DNA from: a bacterium
Lineage (GTDB): Bacteria; SZUA-79; Acidulodesulfobacterales; Acidulodesulfobacteraceae
Assembly (NCBI GenBank): GCA_021803845.1
Contig: JAJZLA010000137.1
Coordinates: 1 to 5,511 of the forward strand
DNA: 5,511 bases
Reading direction: 5' to 3'
Shown here one piece after another: positions 1 through 5,511 of the stretch (its first letter is position 1; each line of letters starts with the position of its first letter). The position numbers and the translations under genes were made by a program. The notes below the pieces were generated by a model. It ran no database searches. It was not told where the DNA came from and saw nothing but the letters and a program-made list of their open reading frames with translations.

Positions 1-1
1 G

Positions 2-76
2 GATAAGTTCTATAGAAGAGGCGAAAAGACATTGCTTATAGAATTAATAAATTATCTTACCGACAGGATAAGTTAA
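2..76 (+). CDS. ispA: C-terminal end of a probable polyprenyl (farnesyl/geranylgeranyl) diphosphate synthase, 5' truncated by the window
   Basis: Only 24 codons and the TAA stop (74-76) are visible, in the frame starting at base 2. The tail contains GEKTLLIELINYLTDRIS. This matches the usual end of short-chain trans-prenyltransferases of the IspA type, where a Gly-Glu-Lys-rich turn leads into a last helix with Leu-x-x-Leu-x-x-Tyr and a terminal Arg. The catalytic aspartate-rich motifs lie outside the window, so the family call rests on this short tail and on context. IspA-type genes commonly sit directly before dxs, and the enzyme would use the isoprenoid units that the Dxs pathway makes. The stop is 28 bp before the dxs start, consistent with one transcript. 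An unrelated gene ending in a similar amphipathic helix cannot be excluded. Confidence 0.6.
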   Translation, partial: DKFYRRGEKTLLIELINYLTDRIS

Positions 77-104
77 ATTAAATAAAATAAAAAGCTTTTA
101 CTAT
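77..104 (+). other. Short AT-rich spacer before dxs without a recognisable Shine-Dalgarno
   Basis: This 28-bp spacer is almost entirely A and T. Its only structured element is the perfect palindrome AAAAGCTTTT at 90-99, ending 5 nt before the dxs ATG. No GGAG-like ribosome binding site precedes the ATG, and no credible -35/-10 promoter pair is visible. dxs is therefore probably transcribed from a promoter further upstream, and its translation may depend on the unstructured A/U-rich leader. The identical 10-mer recurs at 1994-2003, 13 nt before the tlyA start, but it is common enough in AT-rich DNA that this may be chance. Confidence 0.4.
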
Positions 105-2051
105 ATGATACTGGATAAAATAAAAAAACCGAACGACGTAAAAGAGTTAAATTTAAATGAGCTTGAACTGCTTTCGGACGAGCTGAGGAGCGAAATAATT
201 TCCGTATGCTCCGGTAACGGCGGACACATTGCGTCGAGTCTCGGCGTCGTCGAACTTACGGTTGCGCTTATAAAATCTTTCGATTTCGAAAACGCAGACA
301 AGATTATATGGGATGTCGGACACCAGTCTTATCCTTATAAGATTCTTACGGGAAGAAAAGATAAATTTAATACTTTAAGAAAATTAGGAGGTATATCTGG
401 TTTTCCTTCAATACGTGAAAGCAGATACGATTATTTCGGCACGGGCCATGCCGGTACGTCTATTTCCGCCGCGCTCGGCATGAGCGTCGCAAAAGATTTA
501 AAAAACGATACGGAAAAGAACGGAAGAATTATAGCCGTTATAGGAGACGCTTCAATTTCAAACGGACTGGCTCTTGAAGGCTTAAATAACGCCGGCTCGT
601 TAAAAAAAGACGTTATAGTTATACTTAACGACAACGAAATGTCGATATCTAAAAACGTAGGTGCCATTTCTAATTATTTGAATAAAATAATGAGCGGCAA
701 TTTTTATCAGGGCTTAAGAAAAGAAATAGAAAAAATGTTGAAATCTATCCCGTTATTCGGTTTGCAAGTGGCAAAACTTGCGTCGAAATTTGAAGAATCT
801 TTCAAAAATCTTATAGCGCCGGGTATTATCTTTGAAGAACTGGGTTTTACTTATATAGGACCTATAGACGGACATAACTTCCAACATCTGCTCGATTCTT
901 TCGATAACATAAAGAGGTTAAAAAAGCCGATACTGCTCCATGTTATAACAAAAAAAGGAAAAGGTTACGAACCTGCGGAAAAAAATCCGTCAATATTTCA
1001 CGGGATTTCAGCTTTTGATAAAAACACCGGTTTAACCTTAAAAAAATCCGGCAACGTTTCATACGGCGAAACGGTTTCCAACTTTCTTGCAGATATGGCG
1101 TCGGATAATGCCGACATAATAGCCGTAACGGCGGCAATGCCCGACGGAACCGGGCTTTCAAAATTTTCAAAACTTTTTCCCGACAGATTTTTCGATGTCG
1201 GCATAGCCGAAGAACACGCGGTAACGTTTGCCGCAGGCGCCGCATCGAACGGATTAAAACCGTTTGTTTTTATATATTCGACGTTTCTTCAGCGCTCTTT
1301 AGACCAGATAATTCATGATGTCTGCCTGCAGAATCTTCCCGTCGTTTTATGCATAGACAGAGCGGGGATTGCCGGAGAAGACGGCGCAACCCATCAGGGA
1401 ATATTCGACATATCCTTTTTAAACTACATACCCAACCTAATTTTTATGGCGCCTAGAAACGAATATGAACTTATACGCATGGTTAAAAGCTCTTTGACTT
1501 ACGGAAAACCGGTTGCCATAAGATATCCGAAAGCAGAAACTCCTTATTTTGAACTTCCTAAAAAAGAAAGCGTTGCGGTTTTAACCGAAGGAGAATTTGA
1601 GATATTGCTTGATGCAGGCAGCTTTAAAAATGTAGTAATAAGTATCGGAGCGCCGCATACTTTAATATTAAACAAAATACTCAAAACGCTTAACGAAAAT
1701 AATGCTAAAACTCCCGAAAATTTAATCAGCCTAATAGACGCAAGGTTTATTTCACCTATTTCCGCCGAATTAATAAATAAAATTAAAAATGCGGAAAAAA
1801 TAATGACGGTGGAAGAAAACGTAGAGTTTTCGGGTTTTGGAGCAAAACTTTTAACCTTGTTAAGCCGGCAAACTAATCTGAATTCCTTAGAATATAAAAT
1901 AGTATCCCTCGGCTCCGATTTCATAGAGCATGGATCGCGGTCGGAGCTTCTTGCCTTAAAAGGATTTTCGGAGGAAAGTTTATCGGATACAATAAAAGCT
2001 TTTTTTATCTCGGACTGTGAAAAAAATAAGATTAGATGTTCTTCTTGCTGA
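105..2051 (+). CDS. dxs: 1-deoxy-D-xylulose-5-phosphate synthase
   Basis: Dxs is a cytosolic thiamine-diphosphate (TPP) enzyme. It condenses pyruvate with glyceraldehyde 3-phosphate to 1-deoxyxylulose 5-phosphate, the entry step of the MEP pathway to IPP/DMAPP and a branch to thiamine and pyridoxal. The 648 residues are close to the family length of about 620-640. Visible hallmarks are H41 in GGHIASSLG, H73 in DVGHQSYP, GTGHAGTS at 112-119, and the TPP/Mg motif G147-D148 with N177 in LNDNEMSIS. Further marks are GPIDGH at 252-257, catalytic E369 in AEEHAV, YSTFLQR at 391-397, D426 and H430 in GEDGATH, R473 in IRYPK, and the terminal FIEHGSRSELL block. The ATG is chosen because MILDKI is the usual family start and the frame is closed by a TAA at 69-71. 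The third residue of the GDG motif is Ala (A149). The last 11 residues are a Cys-rich tail (C638, C645, C648) encoded largely in the overlap with tlyA. Confidence 0.97.
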   Translation: MILDKIKKPNDVKELNLNELELLSDELRSEIISVCSGNGGHIASSLGVVELTVALIKSFDFENADKIIWDVGHQSYPYKILTGRKDKFNTLRKLGGISGFPSIRESRYDYFGTGHAGTSISAALGMSVAKDLKNDTEKNGRIIAVIGDASISNGLALEGLNNAGSLKKDVIVILNDNEMSISKNVGAISNYLNKIMSGNFYQGLRKEIEKMLKSIPLFGLQVAKLASKFEESFKNLIAPGIIFEELGFTYIGPIDGHNFQHLLDSFDNIKRLKKPILLHVITKKGKGYEPAEKNPSIFHGISAFDKNTGLTLKKSGNVSYGETVSNFLADMASDNADIIAVTAAMPDGTGLSKFSKLFPDRFFDVGIAEEHAVTFAAGAASNGLKPFVFIYSTFLQRSLDQIIHDVCLQNLPVVLCIDRAGIAGEDGATHQGIFDISFLNYIPNLIFMAPRNEYELIRMVKSSLTYGKPVAIRYPKAETPYFELPKKESVAVLTEGEFEILLDAGSFKNVVISIGAPHTLILNKILKTLNENNAKTPENLISLIDARFISPISAELINKIKNAEKIMTVEENVEFSGFGAKLLTLLSRQTNLNSLEYKIVSLGSDFIEHGSRSELLALKGFSEESLSDTIKAFFISDCEKNKIRCSSC

Positions 2052-2757
2052 ACCCTCGTCGGGATATAATTTAACTAGAAGCAGGGCGGCGGCGCTTATA
2101 ATGGAAGGAATGGTAAGCGTTAACGGATTAAAATGCGTCAAGCCGGGAACTCAAGTTGACAGAGACAGTTCAATAGAGATTAAAAAAAGCAATCCTTACG
2201 TATCGCGCGGAGGATTAAAACTGAAGTGCGCCTTGTCCGATTTTAAATTGGACGTAAAGGGTAAAAGAATAATCGATATAGGAGCTTCTACGGGAGGTTT
2301 CACGGACTGCCTTCTAAAAGAAGGTGCGGATTTTGCATTCTGCATCGACGTCGGTTACGGACAGCTTCATTATTCTTTAAGGAACAATCCAAAAATTAAA
2401 AATTTGGAAAATACAGACATTAAAACCATTCCTTTTGAAAATATAGGGGAAGAACTCGATATTGCAGTATGCGATGCCTCTTTTACGTCGCTTACTAAAA
2501 TTATACCGTATATATTAAAATTCGTAAAAAAGGAAGGAATAATGCTTTTTTTAATAAAACCTCAATTTGAAACAGAAAACAAAAAAAATATTAAAAAAGG
2601 TATAGTAAAAGACGATAAAATACACGAATCCGTCATTAATAAAATAATAGATTTTTCAAAAAATTTGAATCTATGCGTATTAGGAGTAAAAAAATCATGT
2701 ATAAAAGGGAAAAAGGGAAATACGGAATTTTTTATATTGCTGAAAAAAAACATTTGA
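2017..2757 (+). CDS. tlyA: TlyA-family S4-domain rRNA (2'-O-ribose) methyltransferase / putative hemolysin
   Basis: TlyA proteins use S-adenosylmethionine to 2'-O-methylate rRNA (16S and, in one subtype, 23S). They are also annotated as hemolysins. The 246 residues are typical in length. Residues 1-57 are an S4 RNA-binding domain (RLDVLLAE, then TRSRAAALIMEGMVSVNG). A short linker, NPYVSRGGLKL, leads to a Rossmann FtsJ-like domain with the SAM loop DIGASTGGFTDCLL (87-100), the family signature DVGYGQLHYSLR (111-122), CDASF (152-156), LIKPQFE (179-185) and GNTEF (234-238). K68, D153, K181 and E237 fall one position from the K-D-K-E tetrad I recall being proposed for mycobacterial TlyA. The GTG start is chosen because its frame opens after a TAA at 1993-1995, no other start precedes the S4 domain, and MKKIRLDVLL is the family N-terminus. 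It overlaps dxs by 35 bp and has only a weak CGGA (2011-2014) close by, so expression probably depends on dxs translation. The hemolysin role is not shown by the sequence. Confidence 0.93.
   Translation: MKKIRLDVLLAEPSSGYNLTRSRAAALIMEGMVSVNGLKCVKPGTQVDRDSSIEIKKSNPYVSRGGLKLKCALSDFKLDVKGKRIIDIGASTGGFTDCLLKEGADFAFCIDVGYGQLHYSLRNNPKIKNLENTDIKTIPFENIGEELDIAVCDASFTSLTKIIPYILKFVKKEGIMLFLIKPQFETENKKNIKKGIVKDDKIHESVINKIIDFSKNLNLCVLGVKKSCIKGKKGNTEFFILLKKNI
2682..2686 (+). promoter_or_regulatory. Ribosome binding site AGGAG that sets the start of the TPR gene
   Basis: AGGAG lies inside the tlyA coding region, 10 nt before the ATG at 2697. It is the only good Shine-Dalgarno at a gene junction in this window. 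It favours the ATG at 2697 over the in-frame ATG at 2673, which lies upstream of the site. It also favours 2697 over a TTG at 2754-2756 that overlaps the tlyA TGA but has no ribosome binding site. Confidence 0.55.
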
Positions 2758-4415
2758 TAACTGCGGCTTATTTATGTATTGCGCTGTTTTTCATTCTTTT
2801 TAACGTAATATATTTTATTAAACGGACCGATGCCGCAGGTTTTACAAGAGAGACTCTAAAATCAAAAACGGTATTTAACGCCGCGGCAGGTTATATTAAT
2901 TATTACGACGGAAATTACGGCTTTGCTATAAAATATTTTAAAAGAGAGCCTCCGACCTATTTCCAAAAACCTTATTTAAATTATATAACGGCGGTTTTAT
3001 ACTTTAAGCAGTCGAAATATAAAAAAGCCTTAAAATATATAGATACCGCTTTAAAACTAATGCATAAAAACACCGGTTCCGGAAAATTATCGGCAGCTCA
3101 TACTAAGTATTTGATTTTAAAAGCAAAAATTGAAACGGGCGAGAATAATATGAAACGGGCGGTAACTATACTTAAGAGTATTTTAAACAAAAACCCTTAT
3201 AGCCTAAAAGCACTTCTATTCATTGCCAATATTTATATATATGAAAACGATTTAAAAACCGCGGCTTTTTATTTTAATATAGCAAAAATGCAGCATCCCG
3301 GCAATATAGATTCATATTACCAACTGTCAAAAATATATTCCGTATTAAATAAAAAAAATAAAGCCGAAAAAAATCTTATAAGTCTCATCGATATAGACCC
3401 CTATTTTAAAAAAGCGTATTTTAGGCTTGCGGTTCTTTACATATTAAACGGAAAAATAAAAAAAGCCGCAGGCATTTTCGATAAATATTTAAAAATAAAC
3501 CCTTATTCTAAGACGGCGCTATATCAGTCTGCAATATTAGAATATGCCCAAAAAAAATATCCGCAGGCAAGAAAAAGATTTTTAGATTTTATCGACGTAT
3601 CTGCCGCCACTAAAAATAATGACAGACTGAAAAATAATGCATATTTTTTTATCGGAATTTCATATATATTAGAAAAAAGTTATAAAAAAGGGCTGGAGTA
3701 TCTGGACATGCTCAAACCAGGCAGGCATTATATAGACGCAAAACTTGAAACTATGGAAATATACATTAACCGTTACAAAAAAACGGATAAAACGAGATAT
3801 AAAAAATTTATAATTTCGACTATATCTAAAATGCTTAACGATATTAAAATTAAAAAAAATTTAAAATTTTATTATTTTTCGGCAATCGCTCTATCGGAAA
3901 TAAAAGATTATCAATTTTCTAAACTCGTAATTGAAAGAGGTTTATCTAAATTTAAAAATAATACGGCTCTTTTGTACGAATTAGGTTCGGCGTATCATTA
4001 TCTTAAAGCGGACAAAAAAGCCGCCGCCGTTATGAAAAAAATATTAAAAATAAACCCGTACGATGCTTCAGCGCTTAACTATTTGGGATATTACCTTGCG
4101 GTCAAAAATAAGGATATCAAAACGGCGGAAAAATTGATTAAAAAAGCTCTGTCATACGATAAAGGCTCCTCTTTTATAATCGACAGCCTTGGATTTGTAT
4201 ATTACAGAGAAGGAAAATACGCTAAAGCGCTTAAACTATTCAAAACTGCGCTTAAAAAGCTAGGCAAGTCTCCGACCGTTTTAAAACATACGGGCATGGA
4301 TTATTTAAAGTTGAAAAACTACAAAAAAGCTGTAGAATATTTCATTAAATCTTATAAAATGAAGAAAACGGCGCAGGTAAAAAAATATATATACGAATTA
4401 AAAAAAATTCATTAA
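2697..4415 (+). CDS. Membrane-anchored tetratricopeptide-repeat protein of unknown partner
   Basis: This is a 572-residue protein from the ATG with an AGGAG site. A lysine-rich N-terminus is followed by one hydrophobic segment at about 20-41 (LITAAYLCIALFFILFNVIYF), then KR, which suggests a signal anchor. TDAAG just after it could be a poor signal-peptidase site. The rest is about 14 helix-pair repeats of roughly 34 residues, from about 61 to 559, with one degenerate stretch near 345-387. Repeats show the TPR pattern of small and aromatic residues (GYY, A-x-x-YF, KAL) and often end in a Pro turn (KNPYS, IDPYF, INPYS, INPYD). The last three repeats (LNYLGYYLAV, IDSLGFVYYREGKYAKAL, LKHTGMDYLKLKNYKKA) resemble the C-terminus of Gram-negative envelope TPR proteins. 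No catalytic domain is visible, and the protein has no Trp. It is probably a periplasm-facing scaffold, and its role is unknown. The first 60 bp overlap tlyA, so the exact start is uncertain (2673, 2697 or TTG 2754). Confidence 0.85.
   Translation: MYKREKGKYGIFYIAEKKHLITAAYLCIALFFILFNVIYFIKRTDAAGFTRETLKSKTVFNAAAGYINYYDGNYGFAIKYFKREPPTYFQKPYLNYITAVLYFKQSKYKKALKYIDTALKLMHKNTGSGKLSAAHTKYLILKAKIETGENNMKRAVTILKSILNKNPYSLKALLFIANIYIYENDLKTAAFYFNIAKMQHPGNIDSYYQLSKIYSVLNKKNKAEKNLISLIDIDPYFKKAYFRLAVLYILNGKIKKAAGIFDKYLKINPYSKTALYQSAILEYAQKKYPQARKRFLDFIDVSAATKNNDRLKNNAYFFIGISYILEKSYKKGLEYLDMLKPGRHYIDAKLETMEIYINRYKKTDKTRYKKFIISTISKMLNDIKIKKNLKFYYFSAIALSEIKDYQFSKLVIERGLSKFKNNTALLYELGSAYHYLKADKKAAAVMKKILKINPYDASALNYLGYYLAVKNKDIKTAEKLIKKALSYDKGSSFIIDSLGFVYYREGKYAKALKLFKTALKKLGKSPTVLKHTGMDYLKLKNYKKAVEYFIKSYKMKKTAQVKKYIYELKKIH
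2745..2751 (+). other. Candidate -1 ribosomal frameshift heptamer (A AAA AAC) at the end of tlyA
   Basis: An A8 run at 2743-2750 followed by C gives A AAA AAC exactly in the tlyA reading frame (codons AAA 2746-2748 and AAC 2749-2751). It is one codon before the TGA at 2755-2757. A6C heptamers of this kind are known frameshift sites, for example in IS1-type elements. A -1 slip would bypass the tlyA stop and continue in the TPR frame as CAT TTG ATA, joining TlyA to the membrane segment of the next protein. I see no convincing stimulatory stem-loop just downstream and no well-placed upstream Shine-Dalgarno. Chance occurrence in A-rich DNA is therefore a serious alternative. Confidence 0.25.
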
Positions 4416-4422
4416 ATTTTTT
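4402..4422. terminator. All-AT inverted repeat at the convergent gene ends, possible weak bidirectional terminator
   Basis: AAAAAATT (4402-4409) and AATTTTTT (4415-4422) are perfect 8-bp inverted arms around the loop CATTA (4410-4414). The element spans the two stop codons of the convergent TPR and response-regulator genes. On either strand it presents an A-tract, a small loop and a U-tract, as in bidirectional terminators. The stem has no G-C pair and would be weak as RNA, so this is only a candidate. No stronger hairpin with a U-run is evident nearby on either strand. Confidence 0.3.
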
Positions 4423-5511
4423 CTAATTTCCTGTAAACGGTTTTTAAACCTATTTTTAAGTCATCTGCGGTTTTGACCTTATTAAATCCGTTTATTTCAA
4501 GCGTCTTTTTTATGATAATATTTTCGGCGTCTTCTAAGCTGATTCCTAACGGTATCTTTATAAAATCTTTACCGCCGGAGTCCGAATCGGCTTCTTTTTT
4601 TTGATTTATTTTCTTTAAATAGCCGGGTATGGACGATTCGTCTATAACCGAATTTTTAGAAACCGCGGTCATATACTCTATAATATTTTTAAGCTCTCTG
4701 ACATTGCCGGGATAATCGTAATTTAATAAAATATCGAAAACATCTTTGTTTAATCCCGTAATTTTTTTTCCGTTTTCCTTGGCAAAATCGCTTAAGAAAC
4801 GCTTAACCAGAAGCGGTATATCTTCCTTTCTTTCCCTTAAAGGTATAAGATTAAGGTTTATTACGTTAAGCCTGTAATATAAATCTTTCCTGAATTCGCC
4901 GTTAGAAACCTTTTTAGTTATATCTTGCGATGCGGCTATTATCCTTATGTCTATTTTAATAGTTTTGCTGCCCCCGACTCTTTCAAACTCTTTTTCCTGT
5001 AAAACCCGCAATATTTTAGTCTGCATTTTTAAAGAAATTTCCCCTATTTCGTCAAGAAATATAGTTCCGCCGTCGGCAATTTCAAATCTTCCCTTGTATA
5101 AGGAATCCGCGCCGGTATATGCCCCTTTTTCGTGTCCGAAAAGCTCGTTTTCCAAAACAGTCTCTGAAAGTGCTGCACAATTTACTTTAACGAAAGATTT
5201 ATTTTTTCTTTTAGAATTATTAACTATTATGTTGGCAAGGAGTTCTTTGCCAGTACCGGATTCTCCTTCTATAAGAACGGTAGAATTAGTACCGGATACC
5301 GAGATTGCGGTATCGACGGTTTCGATCATTTTTCTTGAAGACGTTATAAGGTTGCCGAAATTATATTTTTCGTCAAGCCTGTTTTTAAGAATATTTAATT
5401 CATCTATGAGGTTTTTATTTGATATTATACGGCTTATCAGCAAATCTAATTCTTCAAGATTTACCGGTTTGGTTATATAATCGTACGCTCCGAGTTTAAT
5501 AGCTTCTACCG
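4412..5511 (-). CDS. NtrC-family sigma-54-dependent response regulator, N-terminus cut by the window edge
   Basis: This cytosolic transcription activator receives phosphate from a sensor kinase, then uses ATP hydrolysis to open sigma-54 RNA polymerase promoters. The open frame runs to the right edge and gives 365 visible residues. It begins with the end of a receiver domain, VEAIKLGAYDYITKPVNLEEL (K14-P15 is the conserved Lys-Pro), so the TTG at 5443 is not the start; the phosphorylated Asp is outside the window. After a helical linker the AAA+ domain shows Walker A GESGTGKE (82-89), the sigma-54 contact loop as GAYTGA (129-134), Walker B GTIFLDEIGE (148-157), sensor I RIIAAS (189-194), the arginine-finger segment FRKDLYYRL (206-214) and sensor II YPGNVREL (266-273). 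The C-terminus (about 327-365) is a Fis-type helix-turn-helix ending KTVYRKLEKI. The Phe-to-Tyr in GAFTGA is a known natural variant. The regulated genes are not visible. It converges on the TPR gene and shares its stop region, so it is not part of the dxs operon. Confidence 0.95.
   Translation of the reverse strand, partial: VEAIKLGAYDYITKPVNLEELDLLISRIISNKNLIDELNILKNRLDEKYNFGNLITSSRKMIETVDTAISVSGTNSTVLIEGESGTGKELLANIIVNNSKRKNKSFVKVNCAALSETVLENELFGHEKGAYTGADSLYKGRFEIADGGTIFLDEIGEISLKMQTKILRVLQEKEFERVGGSKTIKIDIRIIAASQDITKKVSNGEFRKDLYYRLNVINLNLIPLRERKEDIPLLVKRFLSDFAKENGKKITGLNKDVFDILLNYDYPGNVRELKNIIEYMTAVSKNSVIDESSIPGYLKKINQKKEADSDSGGKDFIKIPLGISLEDAENIIIKKTLEINGFNKVKTADDLKIGLKTVYRKLEKI

Noticed and set aside
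90..99. Palindrome AAAAGCTTTT shortly before dxs and again at 1994-2003 before tlyA, as a shared operator
   Set aside because: It is only 10 nt, AT-dominated, at different distances from the two starts, and the second copy encodes Lys-Ala-Phe in dxs. Chance is likely.
943..1245. Minus-strand open frames inside dxs (also 431-667, 998-1204 and 1544-1924)
   Set aside because: They are antisense to a strongly conserved coding region, have no ribosome binding sites and resemble no known protein.
1970..1974. GGAGG as the ribosome binding site of tlyA
   Set aside because: It is 42 nt before the GTG start, far too distant, and no other start codon lies in the tlyA frame within reach of it.
2021..2027. 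A AAA AAT slippery heptamer in the dxs frame near its end
   Set aside because: A -1 slip meets a TAA at once (2027-2029), so it would only shorten Dxs by a few residues and does not lead into tlyA.
4439..4450. GGTTTTTAAACC followed by a T-run as a terminator of the TPR transcript
   Set aside because: The loop would be only 2 nt and the stem 5 bp, and the site lies in the coding region for the conserved Fis-type helix-turn-helix on the other strand.
4947..5480. Plus-strand 177-codon open frame opposite the response regulator
   Set aside because: It is the antisense shadow of the conserved AAA+ domain; the minus-strand frame has all family motifs and this one has none.

Overview
This window is an AT-rich (about one-third G+C by eye), gene-dense bacterial segment. 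It looks chromosomal and ordinary rather than mobile. Codon choice leans on ATA, AAA and TTA throughout. I see no RNA gene, transposon, CRISPR array or prophage signature. The gene order (C-terminal end of a probable polyprenyl synthetase, then dxs, then a tlyA-type methyltransferase) is a conserved isoprenoid/rRNA-modification cluster known from several bacterial phyla. The sigma-54-type (NtrC-family) response regulator and the membrane-anchored TPR protein suggest a Gram-negative organism. A low-GC deltaproteobacterium-like lineage is my best guess, but the sequence alone does not settle it.

Layout: positions 1-76 hold the last codons of an ispA-like gene. After a 28-bp spacer comes complete dxs (105-2051), encoding the first enzyme of the MEP isoprenoid pathway. 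tlyA (2017-2757, GTG start) overlaps the end of dxs by 35 bp. A gene for an N-terminally membrane-anchored protein with about 14 tetratricopeptide-like repeats (2697-4415) in turn overlaps the end of tlyA by 61 bp. These four genes read on the plus strand and are probably one operon: IspA and Dxs act in isoprenoid synthesis, TlyA modifies rRNA, and the TPR protein is probably an envelope scaffold of unknown partner. On the minus strand, and cut by the right window edge, is an NtrC-family response regulator (4412-5511). It shows the end of its receiver domain, a complete AAA+ sigma-54 activator domain and a Fis-type helix-turn-helix.

The most unusual structure is at the junctions. The plus-strand genes overlap heavily. 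A canonical A AAA AAC slippery heptamer lies in the tlyA reading frame one codon before its stop, and a -1 shift there would enter the TPR frame directly. The convergent TPR and regulator genes share a TTAA that forms both stop codons, inside an all-AT inverted repeat. The coding content is otherwise well-known families, and I do not see a convincing new multi-gene system.
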